Positions 46,736-59,594 of a stretch of 60,000 nucleotides of DNA are shown piece after piece; the stretch's first letter is position 1; the number at the start of each line of letters is the position of its first letter. Origin of the DNA: Hydractinia symbiolongicarpus (taxonomy: Eukaryota; Cnidaria; Hydrozoa; Anthoathecata; Hydractiniidae); the NCBI RefSeq assembly GCF_029227915.1, contig NC_079883.1:15130001-15190000 (forward strand). The letters run 5' to 3'. The position numbers were made by a program, and so were the translations under genes. The notes beneath the pieces are model-generated. The model saw only the letters and a program-made list of their open reading frames with translations, had not been told where the DNA came from and made no database searches.

Positions 46736-49700
46736 TAATCTTTGTTTTATTATGCTTTTAGAGAAATTTTTGTTCTTAATGCAGAGCAAAAACAAAAACC
46801 CAAATTCGGGGAAAAGTCTTTGATCACCCTGTAGCTATCGATGTTTCGCCGACAAGGTAAAAACGAGTATGCCGGATACAATAGTGTCGTCGGCTTTTTT
46901 TGTTTGTTTTTACAACATTAGCGTTTTATGACAATTTGGTAAAATTGACGAACACGGCATGAAATGACAGATAGCTACTCTGCAATTTGTCGTTTCACTT
47001 TGGCTTACAGACGAGGCAATGAAATGCCATTATAATTTGTATGTTAACCCCCAAACAGACCAAAGATTTGGAAAATATATTGTTCCAACGCCAGTATAAT
47101 TTAGTGCCGTTGAAGCTTTTGGGTGTGACCACGAAGTACGCGTGTGTGACACGGGACAGCGTGGATGATAACTTGTGGCCAGGAAATTCGAAATTTAATC
47201 TTTTGTTCAGAAATATTTTTATCATACTTTTTATCTACTGATTTATTTCGTTCTAAAAACAATTTTCACAGCGAACGAAAAAATTTAAGCCAGGCAAGGT
47301 AATATCAAATTGTTACCAATTTACACAAAATGGTGTCTTTTGGTTCCAAATTGATTAATAAAAAGTTTTATCCCTTTATTTTCTTTAAAATGAGAAAGAT
47401 AAAAATTGATAGCATATAATTAAAAATACAAGCAATGCATTTTTAATTAAAGATATTCTGTAGATATAGCTGTATTCTCGATAAATAAGCAACCTGTTGG
47501 TACCATATGAATCATTTTCCTTTTTTTGAATGCTAACATTGTTGTTGAATCAGTCACTTTTCCACCTACCCACAACATAACCCCGGCTGCATTTGATTAT
47601 TTCATCAAAATTGGATAACGGATACGTTTTTAAGGATTAACGAGTTCACTCTGTTCACACCATTCATTTTTACACCTCAGCCAATCCATTAAATGTGTGA
47701 CACTTGTATTTCTTTTTAGTGTGAAATAATTGCAGCTCCGTAAGTGGGCGGAAGTGTCTCCAAAATTTACACTTTGATGTGAGAGAACGGACCCCACAGT
47801 GTGATTTAATTTACGCTTCCTTATTCAAAACATAAAGCCGGGTACATCTTCAAAGCTTTGTAGTAACCGTTGTAAGTTTCCGTATTTCAAACTACCCGTG
47901 TAAACTGTAATAGTTTGGTATCAGATTGGGAAAGTTTTGTTTTTTACATCTTGATAGAATATTTACTTCACACTTTGTCGCTTTTAAAGTCAGTTGTTTC
48001 GAGAAAGTTTATCATGCATTAGCTAACATGCCCTTCATGATATAGCTACCTATTAGGACTACGTGACACATTTTAATGCTCTCTTATTGGTGACGACCTG
48101 AAATTTTAATGTTGTTTATGATAACCTAACTAAAGTAAGCCTCAACTTTTCAGTCTGTGTTGATTTCAAACGCTAGTTGAATTCTAAACCTTTTACACTT
48201 ATGATTTTGATTACACACTCTTTGTAACAAGCTTAACTGTTTCAGGTATGAAACGACAGACTAAGTTTTTAGAAGGTGCTCTGTGAGTAAAGCCAACCTA
48301 AAGGTTTTTACCGAGATCAAATATTTGATTGTAACAAAGTGTCCGTTTGTACGTTTTACTCTTAAGATAAATTTTTTATAAAACATATTCCGTGAAATAA
48401 AAAAATGTTGGGCGACGTTCTACCAACATCAGGATAACGACAGACATTGTCATGTGTTTTTATTTAACTAAAGAGACAGTTATTTTTGCAAATCACATAT
48501 TTTGAACGGGATTTAAAAATTTCCTGAAATTAAAGGGGGCATAACTTACCGTACAAAAGTTAACCACAATTTCAAAAACAACACAAAAAATCTCGAACAT
48601 CAATGTTATACCACTCTCTTCCTTCATGAAATAAAGAAACAGCTGAAGTTAAAAATTATATTTCGCTACTTAGTTATTTTTGTAAAAGACCCAGTACAAT
48701 TTTTAAGCGAAAAAAGAGAAGTCAGAGCCAACTGTTAGGATAAGCATCACATTCAAATTTCATTCAAAAACTTCTTCCCGCCTTCGTGACAGTACGCGTA
48801 ATTTGGTCCTCTACCAGAAAGGCGCTGTCTTAACTAAGTCCACGTGACTTGCATCAATGCATTGCGCGACTAGATAATTATTTAATGACAGGGATTATAT
48901 TAACTGAAAAAAAAGTTCTAGGAGGTACATTTTAAGCAAAGCGATATAATAAAAAAGATTATGTCTGTATGATTCACCCAGGTTCACCACGTTAAATGGA
49001 ATTCTATGTCACAGGAATTGGGCAGATTTGAATTTTTGATTTCAGGTGTTTTGCAATGATGAACGGCATCAGTTTTGTCGGAAAGTACTATTATAGTTGA
49101 TAGACAAAAGTCCTAGGTACAAGGTTGTCGTGAGTGTACCCAGTTAGCTAGTAGTTCAAAGAGAGATTTAAATGCTTGCACTTTTTTACAAAAAAAATTA
49201 TAAGAACAATGAGCTTGGCAATGGTTGAAAATAATAAGAAAAAAATGACAAGGCTGAACGTGTAAAAAGTAAGAACATCTAAAACTGAAGTCAAATTTTA
49301 TGGTTCTTATTAAAAAATGTGTATTGATAGCAGCATAATATTGTAAATGTTTGGCAACTTTGAGGGAAATATAATTCAGTTTTTCACTAATCACTCGTTT
49401 CATTAGTTTCTCGACACATTCAAAAGTAATGAAATTAAATAGTTGTATACAATATATATTGATGTTAATTTAAAACAAAGTTCATTAAGCTCTAACCGTT
49501 TGTGCCAATATGCATATCCCTCGCTTTCCCGATTACACATCAAAAAAAGAAAGCTAATTAGCGTTTGTTAAGAATAGAAATACTATATACAATGACTCAT
49601 GCAGAAAATATTTAAATCTGGGAACGCATTTATTTGTTCTTTTTGTTCTATTTAGAGACTGGTGTGATTCTTTCATTCTGTAGGTGGTGTTGCATACTAC

Positions 49701-51305
49701 ATTTTTTTACCCAACCTGGTGTAAACTCTCACAAGAACCAACGTAACCTGTATCATGAGTCAAGTTTGTATAAGTCAGGACCGCTTCGTTATATTCTCAT
49801 TGACTGCAGTACTAGAAAATGAAGAGGTTATCCTGGGTAATCAACCACAAGCCACCACGCCATATAACAACAAGGCTGATCACTAGGGCTGCAATAAGTT
49901 TTGGTCTCCATAAGCACGTAAATGGCGACAGTAATGAATGGTTCTGCCCCACAAAATCCCTATTCTTGCTCCGTCCGTTCTATTTCTTTTAACTATGGTG
50001 CGTAAGAATAGTTCAGGATTGTTTTACATCGCTCGCATGAAACAAAAAACATAACAACATTGTTTCCATAGCAAATGTGTTGATTGTTTTAGATTTTTTA
50101 TTATTCTATGCATTCTTTACACCTCATGCACATAAACAAAATGTCTTAACAAAGATTGTAGTAAAACGCTGTTTGTTGACAGCTAGTAGGTATGGCGGCC
50201 AGATTGCGAAAATAGCAACAAGATTTAAGAGTTTTAAATCTCCTGACCTTGAGCACGTATCAATGTGTAGTTCTTATGTATCTTTCAGGAAATATGAGCA
50301 CAAAGTGGTGCAAATATTGTGGTGCAGATATTGAATACGCTGATAATGAGACGCAGTCACCTGTAAATTCGTTAGGATAAGGTGCGACAAAAAGGCAAAC
50401 TTGTAATATAGTAGTCTGAAGTCCTAACCTATAGCCTAAATTTTGATTTATCAAAGTTCAATACACTTTCAGAATCTACGTTCATTTTTGATACTTCGTC
50501 ATAAATCGACTTACATCAACGTTTAAACTCAGTTTCCTGCATTGATTTCCTCCTCTCAAAAAAACTGAAGCTACGACCCTGTAAATCCTACTTTTAAGTG
50601 GTTGGTTCGTTGCCAATGCATTTTGCCTTTTTGATTCCGTAATAACGACGCAGGAACCAAGGGACCCAGGGGACGAGAACGAAATTGGTTATAAATTTAA
50701 GCAAGCACCCTAGCGTAATAACCTTCCTACCAAATTCTTTCCAACTCAAATTATTTATTTTCAAAACAATTTCTGTATCCTTTCCCCGTTTTCTGGCATT
50801 GTGTAAAATGTTAAGTAACGTTCAAGACTGACTTAACAAACATTGCTCATGACTTATAGGAGCGCAGAAAGGCGATTAGTTATTTTTGTATAGGAAAGAA
50901 TATTTAAATTCTGGTGGCGCTATATATCGCAATCTGTAAACATGAACTTACATCAGACGATTCTTGCAACTTTTTTCCGAACTTTTTCTTGCAAAACTTC
51001 GTCCATTCTAACTGAAGCCCTGAAACATATCTAGAGATTAATTTCTAAAGGAATATAATGAGTTTAAAAAATCGCCCACTATGCAAATTTTGTTAATAAG
51101 CGTGGAACGGTATATAATCAGAGTATCTATGTGGGTCAAAAAAAGGGAATTAATAAATATAAACAAACAAGAAACAAACAAGAAATTTGTGTCCATCTTT
51201 TTATACGTTACATGTTTTCTATATATAATTTCATAACTCATATGATTGGACAAAATCTTTCTCTAATCCTTCTCATAATTATTAGATTTCCATCCACTAA
51301 TATTA
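46736..51305. other. gene-poor intergenic region
   Basis: No confident gene. A short stretch after a TCTTTCAG at 50288 reads MSTKWCKYCGADIEYADNE and stops after 28 codons; it resembles a zinc-ribbon start but stands alone. Confidence 0.45.
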
Positions 51306-51935
51306 TTAAAGGTACTGTCCGATTAAAAATCAACTAAAATTTTGACAAAAAATTCTTATTTGGAACTAATTTCTATAAAATAATTAAATAATTATTTGTT
51401 TTCTTTCCTAACACCAACTGAACAACATCTCATTCTTGTTTACAAAAAAGCATGCGGTCTCTCACTTCGATTGTTTATATGGATGGCGGATGATAGGCAC
51501 TAAAGCGAGGCTGAAATAATATGTCGCGTGTGACGTATTTACCTGGAGCGCGCCGAACTGACCAAAATAGATAAAACGTGGGCCAGGGCTGATATTTTAT
51601 TATATGTTTAAAAATTTTGGTAATTTTACCCCCTGAATTGTGAAAGACCGCTTTTTATGAATTATTCATATGGAATTAAAAAATCGAAGGCGAGAGATGT
51701 GTCTAGACCTTAAGGTAAACACACACTGTGCTAATTCTGTACGAACCTAAGTAAGAAGCTTTCGCTAATAAAACTTGAAGTTCAATATGACTTTAGCCTT
51801 AGGGTTGCATAGTTGTTTCAGCTACTCTAAAGACAACCAATCAATAATTAAAAATTAGTTTCCTCTTCACTAGATGTCCCGCCACAGAGAGATTAGACTC
51901 AGATCGCACATTCAATAAGGTTGAGAGGCAGAATA

Positions 51936-52096
51936 ATGTCGTGGTGCGCTGTTGTGAATTGCACTAACAACAGTCGAAAAAACAGGATAAAATTTTTTTT
52001 TCGCTGCTCAAGGATCCAAAAAAAAATCTTCCGTATAAGGAAAAACCAAAAGTCAGAGAAATATCTCAACGGAGGAAAGAAAAGGATGTTAAGGAG
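51936..52096 (+). pseudogene. THAP zinc-finger exon with frameshift (transposase N-terminus)
   Basis: ATG followed by SWCAVVNCTNNSRKNRIKF: Cys4 and Cys9 have the C-x4-C spacing that opens a THAP (C2CH) DNA-binding domain. A nine-T run at about 51993-52001 then breaks the frame; the other frame continues as LLKDPKKNLPYKEKPKVRE and reaches a GAG/GTGAGT donor. The second C-x2-H half is absent and would lie in a following exon, probably destroyed by the nested element. The break may be a real mutation or a homopolymer error. Confidence 0.55.
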
Positions 52097-52331
52097 GTGA
52101 GTGGGGGCTGGTAACTAGGTGGTCGTTCGAAACTCTCTGTCATGGAGTGCCACCAAAGATGTTCACAGCGTACTCTTCAATAAAACCACCGCTCGGAATT
52201 CTTCGTGTTCCGTAATACATTTTTTATCTGAAAAATATTACAATATTACTCAATCACACTCGCATCTAAGAATTACTCATGAAGGAGTAGAAACTTTTAT
52301 ACCATGTAATTGAAAATATTTAATAGAGTCA

Positions 52332-53291
52332 AGTCTTTTTCAGGAGAGGCGTGCGATCGCACGCGCACGCCTTGGCACACGCCTAAATCGTTTCAGGCGT
52401 GTGATTAATCGCACGCCTGAAAAATAAATATTGAGTTTTCAAAATCAACCTATAAAATCCATAGATCTCAAAAATTATTGAATAGTCCTGGTCCTTTTAA
52501 TCCACGAGCAAGCCTATTCATAGCCAACCTGACCATCCTAGCTAATTCACCGACTCCTGACTTAGTTAAAAGAACTACGTAGACATAAATCTCTTTTTCC
52601 TGGCCCCTTCGTCGTTGGTAACCAGGTCTTACACAAGAAATCCAGCCATGCGGTTCTTAACTAATGCGGAGGTGAACGCCGACGGAGCACGGATGAAGCA
52701 AGTCTGCAAAACTGCACTTACAGGCGGAATAGACATTTTATCATGGATTTAATTGTAGATGATTTCTTCATTTGACAAAATAATTGGAAACCATAGCAGG
52801 TCCGAATTTAATGGATTTTTTCTTTATGCCTGTAAAACCGAAACCCACGGGCGGTATAAATGTTTTTCTGTAAAAATTTTGTTAAAGTGTAGCTGAACTT
52901 TTTGAATGAATTTTGAAGTTTTATTTAAGCCACGTGGATAAAGATTTTTTTTAATTTGAAAACAAAGCATATTTTTGCCTATTTGCTTGTGAAAAATAAA
53001 CAATAAATATAAAAATGACAGTATAGTCATGCATACTATTTCGGACATGTAGAAAAGGAAGTTAAGATTGAGAGAGTCGCTATACCAGTAGACGCTCGAT
53101 CATCGTGTTTGGGGTTCACGATTTAAAACGTCCCCCACTTTTCTACCGCAAAATGAATGCGCAACAAAAATAACCTCGGAGCCCGTATCGTAGGCGTAAC
53201 ATTCTTTGCACGTGCGTTTTACATCGCACGCGTTACTTGATTTACACGTGCGAATCATCGCACACCTACTCAAATATTCCTGAAAAAGACT
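52332..53291. mobile_element. ~960-bp inverted-repeat element nested in the TTAA transposon
   Basis: AGTCTTTTTCAGGA (52332-52345) faces its exact complement at 53278-53291. AGAGTC lies on both outer sides (52325-52330 and 53293-53298), a possible target-site duplication. The subterminal parts are rich in CG palindromes, such as CGTGCGATCGCACG at 52350-52363, and GCACG/CGTGC words near both ends. Non-coding. Confidence 0.6.
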
Positions 53292-53560
53292 GAGAGTCTG
53301 TCTCGTGACAGCAAAAACATTCTACACTTCAGAGGGCATCCTCTCACATTTAGGAGTAGGAGCAAGAAGGTTTCCAATGTTATGTTCGTCACGTCTTGAA
53401 AAGTCGGAACTAGCTCATCATTCGCTGTTCTTTCCGGCTCGAATTGAAATCCTAGAACCTGCGAATTATTTTCATTCATTGCTATCTTCATGAAGAACTT
53501 TTTTAAACAAAGGAAAAAAATTATAAATAAACATTTAGTCGTTCGATGCGCAAGTCGGGA

Positions 53561-53574
53561 GGGGGGGGGGGGGG
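53561..53574. repeat. 14-base G homopolymer
   Basis: A pure G run in an otherwise AT-rich region, inside the right arm of the TTAA transposon. It could form G-quadruplex structure and is prone to length errors. Confidence 0.8.
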
Positions 53575-53823
53575 TTCGCCTAATAAGAAGCCAGGTAACT
53601 ACGTCACAAGCAAAAATGTTCTGAATAATGAATTGACCCAGTCCTTTTGCCGCGTTCGAAAGTTCGTGAAGATGGTAGGCTAGTGCAGCAAGATCAAAAC
53701 AAACAAACGATGGTGCTAAGTATTGGATAAATCTTTGTTGTTTAAGAGTGCAATCTTCGTTATTTTTGATACTTAATAAAACAAAAGAAAAGATATTGTT
53801 TTTTAATCGGACAGTACCTTTAA

Positions 53824-55247
53824 GGACTATTCGTTAACCCATGGAACAATCCACGGGGTCGCCCGTCTTTGAATTACTCGCTATTTGATGTGCCCGTAGC
53901 CACAGTCGGTTTTTAATGACACTATCTTTATCCTATGTACTGAAAATGCTCAATTGAATGCAGGAGGGCTTGTTCGAGATCAGCACTTGATAAACATATT
54001 GGCTTAGCCACAAAATTATTTTTATTCCTCTATGTACAAACATTAAAGTCATACTTTTTATATAAACCATGAACATCTTAAAATTAAACTGGAACGCATG
54101 AATTTACTGTATTTTAATGTTCAGTTCCTTTTGAAATCATCAAACACAAACGCCCTATTTGTATATTCTATTAGACGCCCAATGAGGCTTTATAAAGATG
54201 GTCAATTATTAAATTTTTTTTTCTGGAAAGGGGCCCTTAACCTTTTGGAGAGGTTAATCCATAGGAAGCCTTTGGGTCAGTGCATTTTTCTAAAAGCCCT
54301 TTTTTATAATCCTCAAGAGCTATGGCAGTCAACTGCGGAACTGTTTTTGCCTGAATATTTGCGGGACCGGTACTTTAAAGATTGAGATTTCATAAAAAAT
54401 TTAACTTCGATTTGATATTTGCATAGCCTATACACCTTTCCCGAGACTTATTCTTTTGATGTGCCGCAACTTTTTCTGTTGAGTTTTATGAAAAACGGAC
54501 AACAGATTTGAATTCCTTATCAAAAATGTCATAAACAAAGAAAATTTCGAAACAATGCAGCAAGTAAACAACTTGCTATTCTAATTTAAAGATTTGTGGC
54601 ATGTCCAACCTTTTTTTGAAAACGAGGCGGGACATGGTAACTTGAGCATTAAGAAGACTTTAACTGTGATATATATCTCCTCAAAATAGCACTTTCTGTT
54701 GGCGTATCAAGTTAAACTTTTACACATAAATTAAACAAACTATGCTGAATTCAAATATGGTATTTATATTTTACGAGTTTAAAAAAAGTATGACTCATGG
54801 TCTCGGGAAAGGTGTATTGGCGTTTACAAGTTTAGCTATATTGGGTTTACGCATACCTATTATTTTTTTGATTATTTACAATCTTAAATCTAGTCAGTTT
54901 TTGTGCAGTCGATTTTTTCGCATATCCGTTGAAATGAAAGAATTCCGCGACCATCAATTCTTCATGCAACGAAATAAGAAGTTAGTATTTTCGCGCGACT
55001 TTTTTTGCAAGAAACAGCAATTGTGTCATATGCACAACGGACGGATTTCTTTACAGTAACAATACCTGTCATCTATGTTCAAAATAGTAACCGCATCGCT
55101 ACTTTGTACCATCATTCCACAAATGGGAGAAACCCGAAATATGTGCGATAACCGATTTTTATACGGGCTTGATTACTTTCAGGATTTATTATTGTTGCTG
55201 ATACTCTATTCATTAAGTTGATTATCAACGCAAATATTGTTGCGTGT
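53824..55247. other. intergenic, no gene recognised
   Basis: Open frames at 54098-54385 and 54742-55059 resemble no family I know and have no splice context. A CCACGGGGTCGCCCGTCTTT motif at about 53855 has a relative at 58750-58800. Confidence 0.45.
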
Positions 55248-55353
55248 ACTATCCCTCCATTCAGTTACTATCCCTCCATTCAGTTACTATCCCTCCATTC
55301 AGTTACTATCCCTCCATTCAGTTACTATCCCTCCATTCAGTTACTATCCCTCC
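55248..55353. repeat. 19-bp tandem repeat, 5.6 units
   Basis: ACTATCCCTCCATTCAGTT starts at 55248, 55267, 55286, 55305 and 55324 without mismatch, with a partial sixth unit at 55343. Perfect conservation indicates a young minisatellite. Confidence 0.95.
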
Positions 55354-55841
55354 AAAATCTAAATCTAAATCCCTAGACTTACATCCGCAGTTTTACTGAA
55401 TGCTTTTCCGAATAATTACTCCCTTTTGTCCAAGATAAGGGCGCTTGTCTAAAATTTCTTTTTTACACATGGCCGCTTCTTAACGTGGTCCAATTTAAAA
55501 AAATATAACTAGATAACGTATATTGTTTTTTTCGAGATGTTTACAACAGTCATACAATAACAACACACAAAATTCTTGCGTCATGCAGTAACCATAGCGT
55601 GATAATTGTACGTGTAATAAACTTTCTTTCTGTTTTAATAGAATTTCAAAGATGATCAGATAACGTCAGGTTAATTCAACAAGGGATTAATCATACGGTA
55701 TTTGTTCTTTTGTACGATTAATGACGATTTCATTTTGTTCGTAATCTTGGCTAATCCGGTTTGGATTCACGGGATCGTTCTACTAAAGTCTATTAGTCCA
55801 TCATTCACCAGCACTTGAGATCACATCTAAGGATAGTATTA

Positions 55842-58467
55842 TTAGTAGCCTAACTTGTCATTCAAGGCTGTCCTTCCATCACCTGTTTGATCTAGAAAAG
55901 TAAGGTGGTTTTAAATTAGAATGAAGAAATAAGTTTTTTATATATTAAGTGCGGATGATAATTCAGCACACTGCAATCCTTCTCAGAAGATGATCCAACA
56001 TAAAAGTTTTCAAATTAGGTTTTTTGTACGTAACGTGAAAATACCGTTTTTAACCAACGCAATTTAATATTTTTGAGACAAATGTTTTATTTGTGCGTGC
56101 GAGTATCACTGAGCGTCAGCAATATACTGGTTCACACTGTTACGCAAACTAAACGCAAACGCAAGATATCAAAAGGTTTTGATATTCTTGCGTCTACGTT
56201 TGCAGCATAATTTTTTTGTGAACTAGAAAACGCAAGTATTTTTAAGTTATTATAACAAAAAACAGCCAAATATAATTCCTACGCCTTATGTTTCATGTTT
56301 CGTTGAGATTTCACGGTCTAGTGTGAACCTCTTCCGATTGCGTCAGATCTTTAAAATTAACATTGCGCATGCGCATGTTGCTTGCACTTGCGCTTGCATC
56401 AGAAATGTGAAGAGACCAACTTTCGTGGACACAAACTTTCGCGAAGTTTTCTCTTTTAAAAATTCTAAAAATCTTTATTCGCGAAATGTTTCAAATTTGC
56501 AAAAGTGTTTTAATGCTAGTATAGTATAAAGCAAAAAAATACTGACTTTTTACAAGTAACACAAAATTTTAGCTGAGGCTCGGTGTAGTAGTTTGTTGAC
56601 ATTCAACTTGAAAAGATCAAATTCACGTGTTCGTTGTTAAGTTGGTCCAATCAAAATCAAGATTTAGATTTATCACGTGGTTCACGTCAAAATTGCATAA
56701 TTGCTTTGGAATTGCGTTTTTAAAGTCCACTCTTTTTATACTATTATACTTCAGGAAGGGCTGTTGCTTAGTAATTAAAGGATGTTTTACTTATGTTGTT
56801 TCTATGTTGTTTATAGAAAAGCGTGTTTCAACAAAAGTTTTTTATGCAATCGTCAATTTAAGCTTGATAAGAATGCGTTTAAGCTTTTAAATATTTTTAC
56901 CCATCACGAATACTTATGCCGCAAATTTTTGTCCTCGCATATCGTTTACTTTTCCTCATTCGTATGTTAAATTAAAAAATTTCAGGAAAGTTCAGCTTTT
57001 AAAGTAGATCGTTAGGACGCTTTCAAACGTTCAGTGTACACCGGCAGCAAACTTTACTTTCGCCACAAAATATTGTTAGAAATATTAATTGCAATAACGT
57101 GTTGATCGAGAAAAGCTATTTAATAAATAAGAAAAATAACATTCAACAGACGCGCCATGCTGGTAGCAATAAGCGGTAAAATTAAGAAGAGGACGCACAA
57201 TTGGTGATCGCTGTATGAGGTCATATCTATAAATAAAGCCAGTATCAACAGTATATAATTTACCCGAAACTTTAGTTGAACAGACCTTGGCTAAGAATAA
57301 TAGTCTTTTGTTTTGACTCCTCAGTGAAAAGTATTCGTTTACAGCCAAAACATTACTTTGTAAAATTTACCTCCTCTCCAGATATATTTAGATAAATGAT
57401 AAATTATCATAAATTCTGGATAGTTGCCTTGCGTCAATTTGTCAAACTTTCTAAAGAAATTAGTATGTCCACATAAAGCTTTATTACAATCTGTCAATAA
57501 CACTCACTTTCTGGTGGCATCCACTCCACAAAATCTTTTTCTCCTCCCGTTCGCATCTCATCACTAGTATCTTGCTCCATAGGCGCACCGTATACTCGCT
57601 TCTTCTTTTTTTTCTTTTTCTTGGATGGAGGCTAAATTAAAAAAAACGTATTTTTCTAAAAACAACTTAAAAAACCTTGCTTTATATTCAAGACCAGCCT
57701 CGTTCGCCTTGGCATGTTAACTTACCTTAATCTGTGTGTTTTTTGCGCTCTCGATTGAAAATTGAATAAGAATGCAATCCTTTCTATGGACGTTATGTTT
57801 ATTCATCGGGTTAAAGTTACTTAAGTTTTCGTATTTCACAGACTCATTCATTGGTTAGCCGTTGATTGGCATAAACAAAAGTAGAGGAGCAAAAATGCGG
57901 TAAGGAAGAGATAAGAAATTTTTAACAGCACCAGTTCACAGTGTTTCCTCTAAAAAGTACATATCTTTTAGGCAATACTTTCTATCAATGAATATAAACA
58001 TACTTCCAAGTGATTGTCTTCTGTAGTTGAGTTTTTCACTTCTTTGTTTTCATCTTGTTTTCCCGATTTTTCTGCTGGGTTATCCTGTTTGGAAATAGTT
58101 AAGTTACCATTTATAGGTTCTTTTATTTTTGTTGTCAGGGAATGCCCACCTTGCTTCAAAGATGTTATATCTGAAAAAAATGTGAAATTCACGGAACGGA
58201 ACTTGGATTCCTAAATCTGACCCTAAATCTAATTCTACGTCTATTAATTCTTATTACAGTAGTCATTAGTCATAAATTTTTTTCTCTCGCTTAAAATTAT
58301 TTTCTGGCAGCCACAAAATATTTTTTCGTTTGCCTCTCCTTCGCTAAGAAATAATAGATTTCATGTACATTTAATAGATTTCTGGTTTTCCTGTTTATCA
58401 GTTGAAGCCACATATTTGTATACCTGTTCGAAGAAAGGGTGTAACTTGAACTTTAGACGTCGTATTG
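55842..58467 (-). CDS. C-terminal exons of a kanadaptin (SLC4A1AP)-like protein, partial
   Basis: Four exons on the minus strand with compatible phases: 58424-58467 (2-1), 58004-58170 (1-0), 57508-57631 (0-1) and 55842-55891 (phase 1 to stop TAA). Encoded in order: NTTSKVQVTPFLRT; a polar Lys/Asn/Glu-rich stretch; PPSKKKKKKKKRVYGAPMEQ; a WMPPE segment; and across the last junction NQTGDGRTALNDKLGY before the stop. A basic KKRVYG tract followed by W-x-P-P...Q-T-G-D-G-R-T-x-L-N-x-K-x-G-Y at the extreme C-terminus is, to my recollection, how kanadaptin-family proteins end; this needs a search. The basic tract suggests nuclear location. The 5' exons, including the expected FHA domain, were not found and may lie beyond the right edge. 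Confidence 0.55.
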
Positions 58468-59594
58468 CTAAAAAAGAGATTGAAAGACTAACCAAAAATA
58501 TATTGATCGAGATGATAATGGAATTTAATTAACAAATGACAACACGCAAACGCGGCCAACTGTATATGCAAGTGTACACTGCTATACACTAACATAAAGG
58601 AAAACATTAAAATCTCAAGCGTATACTGTTACACCTTATTTAAATCCCAAATATATTTGTGTACCAATATACACCTGTGTTTACACTTGGTAGTTCAAGT
58701 GCAACATGTTCTCTGAACATGTAACATAGAATAATCGGTGGCCCGTAGAAAACTCCACAGGTTTGCCCGTTCTTTTTATACCGCATTGCGTCGCTCGCTA
58801 CTTACGGTACCATTTTGCGTGACAGAAAGACGTATACGGGTAGTATAATTTTAAATAAATATTACCCGCATAGTGGTTTCAGAGGATAGCATTTATCAAT
58901 ACTAAATATTTATTATGTCGCTTTATCACAAAGATTTGTTTTCAGTCTAAAGCACTTGTGTAGAAGTGTCACAACTACTTAGGAGTGTGCATATCATACT
59001 GTATGCAGAGCAAGAACTCCATATAATATGCATTCATGGTGACTGGAAAAAAAAGTAGCCTGCTGTTTTGAGAAAAACTAGCTACTAAATATATATCGCG
59101 CATGGCGGACAAAATTATTAACACGCCTGCCAAAATCCGCCTTCCCGCCATTTTAATGTTGTCCCAGGTTGCCCGAAAGATGTTGCTTTAATTGGAATAA
59201 TTTGCACCACTTGAATCCAATATTGCCAAGGGGGATGAGTGTATGCCGGTGCAGTCTCAGTAATATTTGACAAAATACTTATACTTTTTGGATGTTTCAT
59301 CACATTTTGTCCACAATTATAGGTAGGATAAATACTACACGTGTTGAAACATTCATGAAAATAGAATTAGAAAAACTCAGTCAATAATACTTAAGGAACT
59401 ATTAAGGATAGGTGAATAATGTATCACGTGTTCCGCCCAATAAATGCCTCCGTAATCTCTATCTTTATTGCTGACACATTTAATTTTTCTATCTGTGCAA
59501 AAAGAAGGTGTAGTCTCGACACATGCACATTTATCACATTTTTTCTTCTATTAAATAAGTTTTACTGACCCATGTATGACTCACGCATCTGATC

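Larger units (their letters stand above)
51310..53819 (+). mobile_element. Kolobok-type DNA transposon, TTAA-flanked, THAP-containing, defective
   Basis: A perfect 20-bp terminal inverted repeat, AGGTACTGTCCGATTAAAAA, lies at 51310-51329 and inverted at 53800-53819. Both ends are directly flanked by TTAA (51306-51309 and 53820-53823), a 4-bp target-site duplication. TTAA duplication combined with an internal THAP-like exon is the combination known for the Kolobok superfamily; piggyBac also uses TTAA but lacks THAP. The 2.5-kb body carries no complete transposase, and about 1 kb of it is another nested element (52332-53291). Superfamily assignment is an inference from the ends, flank and THAP. 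Confidence 0.75.

Noticed and set aside
54098-55059. Two open frames of 95 and 105 codons
   Set aside because: AT-rich composition, no family resemblance and no exon signals; consistent with chance.
58804-58860. Possible extra kanadaptin exon ending at a GTAAGT donor in phase 2
   Set aside because: Phase would fit, but there is no acceptor upstream and the sequence resembles a dispersed motif also seen near 53855.
58977-59154. Minus-strand frame opening MAGRRILAG
   Set aside because: Stops after about 58 codons with no plausible donor in frame. Kept only as a possible promoter region.
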